Source of the DNA: Paludibacteraceae bacterium
GTDB taxonomy: Bacteria; Bacteroidota; Bacteroidia; Bacteroidales; Paludibacteraceae
DNA length: 39,527 nt
Direction: 5' to 3'
Assembly (NCBI GenBank): GCA_018056165.1
Contig: JAGPGD010000015.1
Coordinates: 1 to 39,527 of the forward strand
In this document: positions 1 through 8,942 of the stretch, piece by piece
How the letters are laid out: every line of letters starts with the position of its first letter
Numbering within the stretch: position 1 is the stretch's first letter
Notes under the pieces: generated by a model
What the model was told of the DNA's origin: nothing
The model's input: the letters and a program-made list of their open reading frames with translations, nothing else
Database searches by the model: none
Translations under genes and position numbers: made by a program

Positions 1-114
1 AAGCGAGTAGAAGATATTTTGAACAACAGACCAAGAAAAAAATTAAATTTCTTAACACCAAATGAATTTTTATTACGAAATTTGTCTAACCAAAAAGTTG
101 CATTTGTGACTTGA
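1..114 (+). mobile_element. IS30-family transposase, C-terminal remnant (5' end outside window)
   Basis: The frame starting at base 1 is open and ends at TGA 112-114, giving 37 residues. They include NNRPRKKLNFLTPNEF and end VAFVT. The NNRPRK-LN-TP-E block is the typical C-terminal signature of IS30-family DDE transposases, and Bacteroidetes copies often end in a VAF(V/I)T-like tail. The DDE core is off the left edge, so whether the copy is intact cannot be judged. The terminal inverted repeat should lie just after the stop, around 110-140, but the partner end is not visible. Confidence 0.8.
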
Positions 115-143
115 ATTCAGCTATATTTTAATTTAGTTTTTTG

Positions 144-151
144 TATTTTTG
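144..151 (+). promoter_or_regulatory. candidate -7 box TATTTTTG upstream of DUF4199 gene
   Basis: TATTTTTG fits the Bacteroidetes -7 consensus TAnnTTTG and lies 27 bases before the ATG at 179. No convincing -33 TTTG sits at the usual distance. The box overlaps the TTG at 149, which argues that translation does not begin there. Confidence 0.4.
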
Positions 152-178
152 TCAAATATAATTTTTAAAAAAATTGTT

Positions 179-688
179 ATGACATCCAATATTTTTAAAT
201 CTTCCATGATTTATGGGTTGTTTATGGGGATTTTGTTTGCTGCCAACTTTTTCATTTCACTTCCCCAAGGAATAATATTCAGATTACTCTCTTTTTTGAT
301 TATTATTTTGATTATTTATGCCATGTACCGTTTCTCTGTTAGATATCGCGACAATGAATGTGGCGGGTACATCTCATATGGTAAAGCATTTTCATTTATC
401 TTGCTTACTTTCTTTTTTGCTTCCATCATATCTTCTATTTTTAAATTTTTCTATTTTCAATTTATTAATCCTGACTATCTTACTAATCTTTTGCAAGAAA
501 GTTTAAAAATAATTGATAGTATGCAATTGCCTGTCAATGAGGAATTTTATGATCAAATGGAAAAAATGATGAAACCTATTACCTATAGTTTACAAAGTAT
601 TTGGGTAGATGTTTTTTTAGGAATTATTTTAGGATTAATAATGTCAGCTTTTATCAAAAAGGACAAGAATATTTTTGAGCAAGAATAA
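179..688 (+). CDS. DUF4199 family integral membrane protein
   Basis: The protein has 169 residues from ATG 179. The in-frame TTG at 149 falls inside a candidate promoter, so I prefer the ATG. There are four hydrophobic segments, near residues 8-28, 33-52, 67-90 and 140-160. Between the third and fourth is a soluble stretch with FINPDYL and EFYDQMEKMMKP. This four-helix layout with an extracytoplasmic loop between helices 3 and 4 is that of DUF4199, a Bacteroidetes-restricted family of unknown function. It is followed after 51 bases by a GT2 glycosyltransferase, a recurrent pairing in Bacteroidales that suggests a cell-envelope role, but no activity can be assigned. Confidence 0.75.
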   Translation: MTSNIFKSSMIYGLFMGILFAANFFISLPQGIIFRLLSFLIIILIIYAMYRFSVRYRDNECGGYISYGKAFSFILLTFFFASIISSIFKFFYFQFINPDYLTNLLQESLKIIDSMQLPVNEEFYDQMEKMMKPITYSLQSIWVDVFLGIILGLIMSAFIKKDKNIFEQE

Positions 689-739
689 AAATTCTTTATA
701 ACAAGAATAGAATCAACAAGGGCTTATAAAGCAATAATT

Positions 740-1690
740 ATGGACATTTCAGTCGTCATTCCTTTATACAACGAAGAAGAATCACTACTCGAACTTTTCG
801 AATGGATTGAACGAGTAATGAATGAAAATAATTTCAGTTATGAAGTGATTTTTGTGGACGATGGCAGCACAGATAATTCATGGAATGTGATTGAATCATT
901 AAAACGAAAAACTCCTTATATCAGAGGCATAAAATTTAGGAAAAACTATGGCAAATCGGTAGCTTTGCATTTTGGATTTCAAGCAGCCAAAGGCGATGTT
1001 GTAATTACGATGGATGCTGATTTACAGGATAGCCCAGAAGAAATTCCTGCTTTGTATGCCATGATAAAAAATGAAAACTATGATCTCGTATCAGGATGGA
1101 AAAAGAAAAGATATGATGCAAAACTTACCAAAAATCTTCCTTCAAAACTTTACAATGCTACTGCTCGAAAAGTTACCGGTATTAAAATTCATGATATGAA
1201 TTGCGGATTAAAAGCTTATCGTAACGAAGTGGTGAAAAATATAGAACTCTATGGCGAAATGCATCGCTATATTCCTTATCTGGCTGAAAATGCTGGTTTT
1301 ACAAAAATAGGTGAAAAAGTGGTTGAACATAACAAACGACAATACGGGAAGTCAAAATTTGGCTGGAATCGCTTTGTAAATGGTTATTTAGACTTGATGA
1401 CCTTGTGGTTTCTTTCAAAATTCGGGAAAAAGCCTATGCATTTTTTTGGCTTAATCGGTAGTTTGATGTTTTTGTTGGGTTTGATTGCTGTCATTGTGGT
1501 AGGAGTTAAAAAACTCATGGCACTATCTGCACATGTCAGAGCCCCATTGGTAACGGACAGTCCTTATTTTTATCTCGCTCTTCTGGCTATGATTTTGGGA
1601 ACTTTACTTTTTTTAGCCGGTTTTGTAGCGGAACTGATTATCAGAAATTCTTCAGAACGAAATAATTATTTGATAGAAAAAGAAATATAA
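740..1690 (+). CDS. GT2 glycosyltransferase, dolichyl/undecaprenyl-phosphate sugar transferase type
   Basis: The 316-residue protein begins with the GT-A fold motif DISVVIPLYNEEESL. VDDGSTD lies near residues 39-45 and the nucleotide/metal-binding DADLQD at 92-97. The C-terminal part carries two membrane helices (about 232-257 and 275-302). This matches the DPM synthase/GtrB/ArnC group, which moves a sugar from a nucleotide donor onto polyprenyl phosphate at the inner face of the membrane. The donor sugar cannot be told from sequence. It is downstream of the DUF4199 gene and upstream of an anchored small protein on the same strand, probably one transcript ending at the hairpin at 2263-2285. 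Confidence 0.9.
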   Translation: MDISVVIPLYNEEESLLELFEWIERVMNENNFSYEVIFVDDGSTDNSWNVIESLKRKTPYIRGIKFRKNYGKSVALHFGFQAAKGDVVITMDADLQDSPEEIPALYAMIKNENYDLVSGWKKKRYDAKLTKNLPSKLYNATARKVTGIKIHDMNCGLKAYRNEVVKNIELYGEMHRYIPYLAENAGFTKIGEKVVEHNKRQYGKSKFGWNRFVNGYLDLMTLWFLSKFGKKPMHFFGLIGSLMFLLGLIAVIVVGVKKLMALSAHVRAPLVTDSPYFYLALLAMILGTLLFLAGFVAELIIRNSSERNNYLIEKEI

Positions 1691-1749
1691 ATAACTTTAC
1701 TTGTTATATCTTTTTGTAAAAAAGTTAATTTATTAAAATTGTTGTTTCA

Positions 1750-2262
1750 GTGAAAATACTTGAAATTATATTACCCGCATTACTTGTTTTGTTAACTGCT
1801 TATTTATTATTGGATAAATTGCTCCGCAACGAAGAAAAAAAACGTAACTTTGAAATTTTTAAAAATAATGTTTCAATTATTACCCCCATTCGTTTAAGAG
1901 CTTACGAACGGCTCATAATTTTATTGGAAAGAACAGCGCCCAATAAATTGATTTTGAATGTTTTAAAACCAAATATGACCAGTTTCGATCTTCAAACAGA
2001 ATTATTGAACACTATCAGGCAGGAATTTGCCCACAATCTTTCACAACAAATTTATGTTAGTAATGAATTATGGAATTACATTCAGGCTGCTGAAGAAAGT
2101 TTACTTCGATTAGTAAACATGTGTGCTTCACAATGTAATCCTGCTGATCCCGCGAATGTTTTGGCAGAAAAAATCATTGAAGTTTATAATGCCAGTGAAC
2201 ATACTCCTACCGAACAAGCCATCGAAAAATTAAAAGCTGAAGTAAGAAGTTATTTTCAATAA
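1750..2262 (+). CDS. membrane-anchored conserved Bacteroidetes protein (DUF7935-like)
   Basis: The protein has 170 residues and starts with GTG (MKILEIILPALLVLLTAYLL). One N-terminal helix (residues 4-22) is followed by a basic stretch, then a mostly helical cytoplasmic domain with TPIRLRAYERLIILLER and QEFAHNLSQQIYVS. The pattern of a TM anchor plus an 'RLRAYERL...LER' helix is one I recognise from conserved small Bacteroidetes proteins, now grouped as DUF7935; no function is known. GTG is preferred because the hydrophobic anchor starts right after it and no ATG lies nearby. It is the last gene before a hairpin that starts immediately after its stop. Confidence 0.65.
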   Translation: MKILEIILPALLVLLTAYLLLDKLLRNEEKKRNFEIFKNNVSIITPIRLRAYERLIILLERTAPNKLILNVLKPNMTSFDLQTELLNTIRQEFAHNLSQQIYVSNELWNYIQAAEESLLRLVNMCASQCNPADPANVLAEKIIEVYNASEHTPTEQAIEKLKAEVRSYFQ

Positions 2263-2285
2263 AAAATAGTTTTTTTAACTATTTT
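2263..2285 (+). terminator. AT-rich hairpin, probable terminator
   Basis: AAAATAGTT (2263-2271) pairs perfectly with AACTATTTT (2277-2285) around a 5-base T loop, and CTTTT follows. It begins directly after the TAA at 2260-2262. The stem is nine base pairs but weak because it is nearly all A-T. Confidence 0.5.
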
Positions 2286-2402
2286 CTTTTAAATTTCACT
2301 TCCCAATAAAAGTTATAGGCTTTTAGTGTAATTGATACTCAATCATTTTTAAAAAATACAAATTCATCTGTGTTTTCTAATGCATAAATGAATTATATTT
2401 AT

Positions 2403-2410
2403 TAATTTTG
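2403..2410 (+). promoter_or_regulatory. candidate -7 box TAATTTTG for the methylmalonyl-CoA operon
   Basis: TAATTTTG fits TAnnTTTG and would give a leader of roughly 105 bases before the epimerase ATG. A clear -33 TTTG is absent. The stretch 2286-2521 shows nothing else but AT-rich DNA. Confidence 0.35.
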
Positions 2411-2521
2411 TGCAAAAATTAAATACTGAAATATTTCTTTAATTCAACTTTTTCTTTTATTAAAGGAATTAAAAATTTGAATATTTTAGTAAAATTATCT
2501 ATCAACCTAAATTATATATTT

Positions 2522-2932
2522 ATGGAACTAAAAAAAATAGAACATATCGGCATAGCAGTAAAAAGTTTAGAGGTATCTATTCCTTTTTATGAAAATGTAT
2601 TAGGATTAAAGTGTTATGCAATAGAAGAAGTGGCTGATCAGAAAGTAAAAACAGCTTTTTTTAAAGTGGGGGAAACAAAAATTGAATTATTGGAATCAAC
2701 CGATCCAGCAGGAGCGATAGGGAAATTTATTGAAAACAAAGGAGAAGGTGTTCATCATGTTGCTTTTTTAGTGGATAATGTACAAAAAGCACTGGATGAA
2801 GCTTCCGAAAAAGGTATCAGGCTTATCGATAATCAACCACGAAAAGGAGCAGAAGAATTAAACATTGCCTTTCTACATCCCAAATCAACAGGGGGAATTT
2901 TGATTGAACTTTGCGAACAGCCAGGCAAATAA
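2522..2932 (+). CDS. mce: methylmalonyl-CoA epimerase
   Basis: The protein has 136 residues from ATG 2522. A TTG 45 bases upstream would add a non-conserved tail, so the ATG is chosen. It is a glyoxalase/VOC-fold protein with two beta-alpha-beta modules. The first has IEHIGIAVKSLE with metal ligand His8, the second has GVHHVAFLVDNV, and a late EL sits in GILIELCEQ. This is the epimerase that interconverts (R)- and (S)-methylmalonyl-CoA using a divalent metal. Length is normal for the family. It lies 58 bases before mmdA on the same strand, so the (S)-isomer it makes is the direct substrate of the next complex. No methylmalonyl-CoA mutase gene is in the window. Confidence 0.93.
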   Translation: MELKKIEHIGIAVKSLEVSIPFYENVLGLKCYAIEEVADQKVKTAFFKVGETKIELLESTDPAGAIGKFIENKGEGVHHVAFLVDNVQKALDEASEKGIRLIDNQPRKGAEELNIAFLHPKSTGGILIELCEQPGK

Positions 2933-2990
2933 TTTTAAGGATTATTTTTAGAAGTTTTTTAAAATGGGAATCAATTAATTATAAAATAAG

Positions 2991-4550
2991 ATGAACAATC
3001 AGGAAAAAATCAATTATCTTCTTGAACTTCGTGCAAAGGCAAAGTTGGGAGGTGGAGAAAAAAGAATAGCTAAACAACACGCCAAAGGAAAATATACAGC
3101 AAGAGAACGTATCGAAATGTTGCTGGATGATGGAAGTTTTGAAGAGCTGGATATGTTTGTCACTCATCGTTGCACGAATTTTGGAATGGAAAAAGAAAAA
3201 TATCTGGGCGATGGTGTAGTGACTGGTCATGGGACTATTGATGGTCGCACTGTTTATGTTTACGCTCAGGATTTTACCGTATTTGGTGGTTCGCTTTCTG
3301 AAACGATGGCTCTCAAAATTTGTAAAGTGATGGATATGGCTATGAAAATGGGAGCTCCTATTATTGGTATCAATGATTCTGGAGGTGCGCGAATACAAGA
3401 AGGAGTTACTTCACTTGCCGGTTATGCAGAAATTTTTGAACGAAATATTTTAGCTTCAGGTTTAATACCTCAAATATCAGCTATTTTTGGACCTTGTGCT
3501 GGTGGTGCTGTATATTCACCAGCATTGACTGATTTTATTTTAATGACCGAACAAAATAGTTACATGTTTGTAACTGGTCCCAAAGTCATAAAGTCAGTTA
3601 CTGGAGAAGATATTTCTGTGGAAGATTTAGGAGGAGCAAATGTACATTCTTCAAAATCAGGAGTTTCTCATTTCAAAGTAGAAACAGAAGAAGAAGGTTT
3701 ACTGCTTATTCGAAAGCTTTTATCCTACTTGCCTCAAAATAATCTGGAAGAACCGCCTTTAGTAGAAAATTTTGATCCAGTTGATCGAGTAGATGAAAAA
3801 TTAAATACAATTGTACCCGATAATCCCAATCAACCTTACGATATGAAAGAGATTATTCGATCTATCATAGATAACGATGAATTTTTAGAAGTTCATCAAC
3901 AATATGCTCGAAATATTATCGTTGGTTTTGCTCGGATGAATGGAGCTTCGGTAGGAATTGTTGCCAATCAACCTAATTTTCTCGCAGGTGTGCTTGATTG
4001 CGATGCTTCTCGCAAAGCAGCACGTTTTGTTCGTTTTTGTGACGCCTTTAATATCCCATTGATTACTTTGGTAGATGTACCAGGCTTTCTACCAGGGTCT
4101 GGTCAGGAATATGCAGGAATAATTACTCATGGAGCAAAATTAATGTTTGCTTATGGTGAAGCTACTGTTCCAAAAGTTACTGTCACCATTCGAAAATCGT
4201 ATGGAGGCGCACATGATGTAATGAGTTGTAAGCAGTTACGCGGAGATTTCAATTATGCCTGGCCAACTGCCGAAATTGCTGTAATGGGGGCTTCAGGAGC
4301 CATTGAAATATTGGAAGGACGTAAAATTGCAACAATTACTGATCCTGAAGAAAAAGAAAAATATATTGCAAAAAAAGTAGAGGAATACAATGATACTTTT
4401 GCAAATCCTTATCAAGCTGCTTCTTATGGCTATATTGACGATGTGATTGAACCACGCGATACCCGATTCAGAGTCATTCGCGCTTTAGAAACTTTACAAA
4501 CTAAAAAAGTGGTAAATCCCTTAAAAAAACATTGCAATATCCCATTGTAA
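2991..4550 (+). CDS. mmdA: methylmalonyl-CoA decarboxylase alpha subunit (carboxyltransferase)
   Basis: This 519-residue acyl-CoA carboxyltransferase of the PccB/MmdA family has paired crotonase-fold halves. The N-terminal half carries [30 protein letters not shown] and [18 protein letters not shown]. The C-terminal half carries [26 protein letters not shown] and [14 protein letters not shown]. In the decarboxylase complex it moves the carboxyl group of (S)-methylmalonyl-CoA to biotin on the carrier subunit. Alone, the sequence could also be propionyl-CoA carboxylase beta. The decarboxylase reading rests on the following gamma/delta-type, biotin-carrier and OadB-like genes and on the absence of a biotin carboxylase. 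Full length, no defect seen. Confidence 0.93.
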   Translation: MNNQEKINYLLELRAKAKLGGGEKRIAKQHAKGKYTARERIEMLLDDGSFEELDMFVTHRCTNFGMEKEKYLGDGVVTGHGTIDGRTVYVYAQDFTVFGGSLSETMALKICKVMDMAMKMGAPIIGINDSGGARIQEGVTSLAGYAEIFERNILASGLIPQISAIFGPCAGGAVYSPALTDFILMTEQNSYMFVTGPKVIKSVTGEDISVEDLGGANVHSSKSGVSHFKVETEEEGLLLIRKLLSYLPQNNLEEPPLVENFDPVDRVDEKLNTIVPDNPNQPYDMKEIIRSIIDNDEFLEVHQQYARNIIVGFARMNGASVGIVANQPNFLAGVLDCDASRKAARFVRFCDAFNIPLITLVDVPGFLPGSGQEYAGIITHGAKLMFAYGEATVPKVTVTIRKSYGGAHDVMSCKQLRGDFNYAWPTAEIAVMGASGAIEILEGRKIATITDPEEKEKYIAKKVEEYNDTFANPYQAASYGYIDDVIEPRDTRFRVIRALETLQTKKVVNPLKKHCNIPL

Positions 4551-4585
4551 AATATTTAGTTTACTAATAAATAATAACTTAATAT

Positions 4586-4927
4586 ATGAAATTACTGGCT
4601 ATCAATTCGTGGGAAGAACTTTTGATGGGAGCTGCTATTGGAATTATAGTAGTTTTTATGGTTTTAACTATTTTAGTACTTCTATTTGAATTTATTCAAA
4701 AGATGGTTATTTCAATGACCAAGAAAAAAGTAGTAAAAGAAGGGAAAAAGATAGAAGAAATCAAGGATATTCCAGCCGATGACATTGCTGCCATTTCTTT
4801 AGCTTTACATCTTTATTTCAACTCATTACATGATGAAGAAAATCACGTTCTTACCATTAAGCGTATTGAACGTCGTTATTCACCATGGAATTCAAAAATT
4901 TATGGACTTACAAATTTACAGAGATAA
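4586..4927 (+). CDS. OadG-family small membrane subunit of Na+-pumping decarboxylase
   Basis: The protein has 113 residues with one N-terminal membrane helix (about residues 13-38, GAAIGIIVVFMVLTILVLLF) followed by a basic cytoplasmic tail. The tail includes DDIAAISLALHLYF, a segment common to OadG/MmdD-type subunits. These subunits tie the carboxyltransferase to the OadB membrane pump and help assembly. The tail ends with RRYSPWNSKIYGL, typical of Bacteroidetes versions. Its stop codon TAA overlaps the ATG of the biotin carrier by one base (TAATG at 4925-4929), indicating translational coupling and probably equal dosage of the two subunits. Confidence 0.85.
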   Translation: MKLLAINSWEELLMGAAIGIIVVFMVLTILVLLFEFIQKMVISMTKKKVVKEGKKIEEIKDIPADDIAAISLALHLYFNSLHDEENHVLTIKRIERRYSPWNSKIYGLTNLQR

Positions 4928-5373
4928 TGAAAAAATTTGATTTTACTATCCATGGTAATGAATATCACGTATTAATAAAATCCGTGGAAGGAAATTTAGT
5001 TGAACTTGAAGTTAATGGTACACCCTATACAGTTACTCTCAATCAAGAAGTAAAAGTTAGCAAAACACCCATTTTGGTAAGAAAAGAAATTCCTGCTACT
5101 CCAAGTAATATGAATGTGGCTGAAAAATTTAATCCAGTACCATCTACCGATAAACCCAGTGCAAGAGTTATTAAATCACCTCTTCCTGGAAATGTTATAA
5201 AAGTAAATGTTTCAGTAGGAGATATTGTTAAAGAAGGAGATGTATTAATGGTGCTTGAATCAATGAAAATGGAAAATAATATTCTTTCTGAAAAAAGTGG
5301 TAAGATAACAAAAGTATGTGTTACACCAGGTAAATCTGTATTACAAGATGAAATTTTATTTGAAATAGAATAA
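4927..5373 (+). CDS. biotin carboxyl carrier subunit of the decarboxylase
   Basis: The protein has 148 residues from ATG 4927, which overlaps the upstream TAA. An earlier ATG at 4885 lies inside the previous gene and is rejected. The C-terminal half (about 78-148) is a biotinyl domain with VLESMKMENNI, Lys114 being the expected biotinylated residue. The first 55 residues form a small beta domain, and the middle is a flexible Pro/Thr/Ser linker (ATPSNMNVAEKFNPVPSTDK). This corresponds to MmdC/the OadA C-terminus: biotin swings between the carboxyltransferase and the membrane subunit. A biotin ligase (BirA) must act on it from elsewhere. Confidence 0.92.
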   Translation: MKKFDFTIHGNEYHVLIKSVEGNLVELEVNGTPYTVTLNQEVKVSKTPILVRKEIPATPSNMNVAEKFNPVPSTDKPSARVIKSPLPGNVIKVNVSVGDIVKEGDVLMVLESMKMENNILSEKSGKITKVCVTPGKSVLQDEILFEIE

Positions 5374-5385
5374 ATTTGAATATCA

Positions 5386-6618
5386 ATGAAAAATTTAAAG
5401 CTTAAAATAGGATTTTTACTTTTCTTTTTTGTTTTTTTATTCCCTGTTACCATTTTTGCTCAGTCCAATGAAGGGGGAAACTTGATTGTTCAAAGTATTC
5501 AAAAATTTTGGTTGAACACAGGAATAGCAAATTTTGAATTTAAGTACCTGGCAATGATTATAGTAGGGATTTTCTTCATTTATCTTGGAATTGCCAAAGA
5601 ATGGGAACCACTTTTACTTGTACCTATCGGGTTTGGAATTTTAATTGGTAATATCCCTTTTATGGAAGGCTATGAAATAGGAATTTATGAAGAAGGTTCT
5701 GTAATGAATTTACTATATAGCGGTGTTATTCAGGGATTTTATCCTCCACTCATTTTCTTAGGAATTGGTGCTATGACTGATTTTTCTTCATTGATTTCTA
5801 ATCCTAAATTAATGTTATTGGGTGCCGCTGCTCAACTGGGCATTTTCCTTACTTTTATTGGTGCGTATGCTTTAGGTTTTACTCCTGCACAAGCAGGTGC
5901 TATCGGAATTATTGGAGGTGCAGATGGACCTACAGCCATCTTTTTATCTTCGAGGTTAGCCCCTGAATTATTGGGTGCAATTGCAGTGGCTGCTTATTCT
6001 TATATGGCGTTGGTGCCCGTGATTCAACCACCTGTAATGAGGCTATTTACCACCTCAAAAGAAAGAGTTATCAGAATGAAGCCTCCTCGTCAAGTAACAA
6101 AATTAGAAAAAATAACTTTCCCCATAGTTGGTTTTCTATTAACTACCTTCATTTCTCCGAGTGCTATTCCTCTTTTGGGAATGTTGTTTTTAGGAAATCT
6201 TTTAAAAGAATCAGGAGTAACAGAACGTTTAGCTGATACTGCAAGAAATGCATTAATTAATATTGTGACTATTTTGTTAGGATTAACCGTAGGAGCTTCT
6301 ACCCAAGCAGACCGCTTTTTAACTGTCGATTCCTTATTAATCTTTGGTCTGGGAGCTTTATCATTTATGATTGCCACAGCAGGAGGTGTGCTGTTCGCTA
6401 AAATTATGAATTTATTTCTAAAAGATGGGAATAAAATTAATCCTTTAATTGGATCAGCAGGGATATCGGCTGTTCCTCTTTCTGCTCATGTTTCTCAATC
6501 TGTAGGAAATTCCTACGATAAAAACAATCACTTATTGATGCATGCAATGGGACCAAATGTTGCAGGTGTAATTGGTTCAGCAGTAGCTGCTGGTATTTTG
6601 TTAAGCATGTTAAGTTGA
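5386..6618 (+). CDS. OadB-type Na+-translocating decarboxylase beta subunit
   Basis: The protein has 410 residues with about ten membrane segments. Diagnostic blocks are FIYLGIAKEWEPLLLVPIGFGILIGNIP, YSGVIQGFYPPLIFLGIGAMTDF, GIIGGADGPTAIF and NVAGVIGSAVAAGILLS. GGADGPT is the conserved intramembrane motif with the Asp that takes part in Na+ transport. The protein decarboxylates carboxybiotin and exports Na+. The N-terminus has an extra hydrophobic stretch ending FPVTIFAQS that looks like a cleavable signal sequence before the usual OadB start. It sits 12 bases after the biotin carrier and closes the operon. Confidence 0.92.
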   Translation: MKNLKLKIGFLLFFFVFLFPVTIFAQSNEGGNLIVQSIQKFWLNTGIANFEFKYLAMIIVGIFFIYLGIAKEWEPLLLVPIGFGILIGNIPFMEGYEIGIYEEGSVMNLLYSGVIQGFYPPLIFLGIGAMTDFSSLISNPKLMLLGAAAQLGIFLTFIGAYALGFTPAQAGAIGIIGGADGPTAIFLSSRLAPELLGAIAVAAYSYMALVPVIQPPVMRLFTTSKERVIRMKPPRQVTKLEKITFPIVGFLLTTFISPSAIPLLGMLFLGNLLKESGVTERLADTARNALINIVTILLGLTVGASTQADRFLTVDSLLIFGLGALSFMIATAGGVLFAKIMNLFLKDGNKINPLIGSAGISAVPLSAHVSQSVGNSYDKNNHLLMHAMGPNVAGVIGSAVAAGILLSMLS

Positions 6619-6885
6619 CAATTTTATCATTATTTCTATTTTAAGCTTATTGGTTTCAGTGGTTTTTTGTATTTTAATCTGTCATTTTAAATGAAGTTTA
6701 AAAAAATTGATTGCACAAATGTTTAGAATTTTTTCAATGGGAATTAAAAAAGTCATATTTACATACAATGGTTTTATTTTTTATGAAATGGTTTGTTTAA
6801 TTACAAATTAAAATCTATAATAAAAGAAAAATTTTCTAACTGCTTATTTTCTGGGAAGTTTTTTAAATTTAAAGAGTATTAAAAA

Positions 6886-7440
6886 ATGAAAGATAACTCA
6901 AAATTTGATCTATTTACTATTATTGAAAAATTCTATCAAAAAGAGACTAAACTTTATCATATTTTAATAACTCATAGTAATCAGGTAAAAAATAAAGCTC
7001 TTGAAATAGCCGAAAAGCATCCTGAATTACAATTGAATAAGACTTTTTTAGAGGAAGCTTCCTTGTTGCATGACATTGGCATTTTTCTTTGTTATGCACC
7101 TAATATTTATTGTTTTGGAACTCATCAATATATTGAACATGGTTATTTAGGAGCTGACTTATTGAGAAAAGAAGGATTACCTCTTCACGCTTTGGTAGCC
7201 GAAAGACATACAGGAATAGGTTTTACTAAAGAAATCATTATTAAAGAAAAACTTCCACTTCCTCATCGAGATATGGTGCCTACTTCGTTAGAAGAACAAG
7301 TAATTTGTTATGCTGATAAATTTTTTTCAAAAAGTAAATTAGCCACTCCTTATGCTGTAGAAGAAATAAGAGAATATTTAAAAAAATATGGTCCTTCCCA
7401 TGTAGAAAAATTCGATGAATGGCATGCTCGTTTTAAATAA
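6886..7440 (+). CDS. HD-domain phosphohydrolase of unknown substrate
   Basis: This is a 184-residue single-domain protein. The metal-binding HD signature is LLHDIGIF (His62-Asp63). Further HD-fold histidines appear at His30 (ILITHSNQV), His85 (YIEHGYLGA) and His108 (AERHTGIGF), with a late Asp in CYADKFFSK. This is the small HDIG/HD-superfamily hydrolase type, commonly annotated as a predicted nucleotide or phosphoester hydrolase; the substrate cannot be assigned. No recognisable TAnnTTTG box is seen in the 267 bases upstream. It converges on the DUF3078 gene with only 8 bases between stop codons. Confidence 0.8.
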   Translation: MKDNSKFDLFTIIEKFYQKETKLYHILITHSNQVKNKALEIAEKHPELQLNKTFLEEASLLHDIGIFLCYAPNIYCFGTHQYIEHGYLGADLLRKEGLPLHALVAERHTGIGFTKEIIIKEKLPLPHRDMVPTSLEEQVICYADKFFSKSKLATPYAVEEIREYLKKYGPSHVEKFDEWHARFK

Positions 7441-7448
7441 TGGATATT

Positions 7449-8924
7449 TTAAAATTTACGTGAGAAACCAACACTCAATAATTGTTTGAATTGAAGTTTA
7501 GCTCGTTGACCTTCCGCTAAAATAACAGTATTATCATAACGAGGATGTAAAGAAATTCGAGTAGAAAGAAAACGATTGATAACAAAATTACCCACTATCT
7601 CCCAATCAATTTCTACTTTTTTATAGTTGGTGTAAAATGTTAATTTTGAATCTATTTGGGTTTCATGATTAGGATTGTAGGATAAAACAGCATTTAATGA
7701 ATTACCAAAATCAATAAGACGATTTTTACCTTTCTCAATACCAAATAAGTTTGGATTAACATTTAAAGTATCTTTGGCATAAATGTATTTTAATGAAATA
7801 GGTGAAAACATGAACGAAAACATTTTTTTGTACTTATAATCCATTCCAAAGTTGATATTTAACCTGATCGGAGTAAGAAAATTTGCTTTCATTTCGTTAG
7901 AACTAATTGATTGATAGTTCTTTAGAAATTGAGTAGCAAAATCAAGCGAACCACTATAAAACCAATTACCACTGGCTTTATATCCAAACTTACTGGTAAT
8001 TTTTAATATATCTTCATTGATATTGATGTCGCGAAGAGCAGTAGTATCTTTAAATACGGAATAGAAGCCAATACGCCATTCAGCAGTATTATCCCATTGA
8101 ATTTTTGATCTGTCATCATAGTTCCATTTTCCTGAAAGAATACTAAGAACAGCTAAGTTACTATTCCCGCCTTGATACCAGTTTTCTGAAATATAGTTTT
8201 CTGAAAATTGCAACAAAAATCTTCCTTCGTTCCTCCATGGACTTATTTTAAATTCGGGGATAGGAATTTTTTCACCAAAACGATTATAATATTTTTCTTT
8301 TTCTACAAATTCTACTTTTTCTATTGGTTTAACTTTTATAGAACGTTCATCTTTTACATAAGGATTTGATAATTCATAAAACATTTTTTTATATAGTCCA
8401 AGATTGGTACGAGTAATTTCATTACGAGCCTCTTGGCGTAAATTGAATAAAATTTCATCCGAAGAAAGTTTTTTTATTGATATATAGGCATTTTCTGATA
8501 GAGTTGTTGCTTTTTGTCCATAATAAAGAGTACGGAAATCGGTACTTAAATAAGTCCATTTAAAATTTAAAGGAAATCCCATGTAAACTAAATCAATAAA
8601 AAAGGGATTTGCCCAATAAAGTAAGGAGTCTAACTTATTTTTTAGAGTATAATGAAAATTATTGCTTTGAAAAGTATCTTTGGCATTTGTAAAATTTTCA
8701 TATAAAAAGGAATCTTTTGATTGAGATTCGTTTGGTACTTTTATAACGGAATTAGAGACCTTAATTAATTTTTCTTTTTCCATTACATTCAATAAACTAT
8801 CCAAATTAATAATTTCATTTTCTTTAATATTTACACTGTCAAGCTGATAAGATTGTGCAAAAATATTTTCATTGGCAAAAAATAATATGAGAAAAATAAT
8901 TATTATTGAAAAATTACATTTCAT
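7449..8924 (-). CDS. DUF3078 family outer-membrane beta-barrel-like protein
   Basis: The 491-residue protein starts with a signal peptide (FSIIIIFLILFFANENIFAQS, cut near residue 23). The region around residues 235-300 carries FSENYISENWYQGGNSNLAVLSIL and KIQWDNTAEWRIGF, the DUF3078 signature with its WxxGGxN core. The C-terminal half alternates polar and hydrophobic residues as amphipathic strands and ends in LSVGFSRKF, a typical outer-membrane barrel ending with terminal Phe. The function of the family is unknown. It follows rmuC by 18 bases and is probably co-transcribed. Confidence 0.8.
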   Translation of the reverse strand: MKCNFSIIIIFLILFFANENIFAQSYQLDSVNIKENEIINLDSLLNVMEKEKLIKVSNSVIKVPNESQSKDSFLYENFTNAKDTFQSNNFHYTLKNKLDSLLYWANPFFIDLVYMGFPLNFKWTYLSTDFRTLYYGQKATTLSENAYISIKKLSSDEILFNLRQEARNEITRTNLGLYKKMFYELSNPYVKDERSIKVKPIEKVEFVEKEKYYNRFGEKIPIPEFKISPWRNEGRFLLQFSENYISENWYQGGNSNLAVLSILSGKWNYDDRSKIQWDNTAEWRIGFYSVFKDTTALRDININEDILKITSKFGYKASGNWFYSGSLDFATQFLKNYQSISSNEMKANFLTPIRLNINFGMDYKYKKMFSFMFSPISLKYIYAKDTLNVNPNLFGIEKGKNRLIDFGNSLNAVLSYNPNHETQIDSKLTFYTNYKKVEIDWEIVGNFVINRFLSTRISLHPRYDNTVILAEGQRAKLQFKQLLSVGFSRKF

Positions 8925-8942
8925 AATTTTACAAAATTAAAA

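Noticed and set aside
2477..2521. Upstream TTG start for the methylmalonyl-CoA epimerase
   Set aside because: The fold begins with the conserved IEHIGIAV right after ATG 2522; the extra 15 residues do not resemble family members.
2979..3398. Minus-strand ORF across the start of mmdA
   Set aside because: Antisense to conserved MmdA sequence, low complexity, no recognisable domain.
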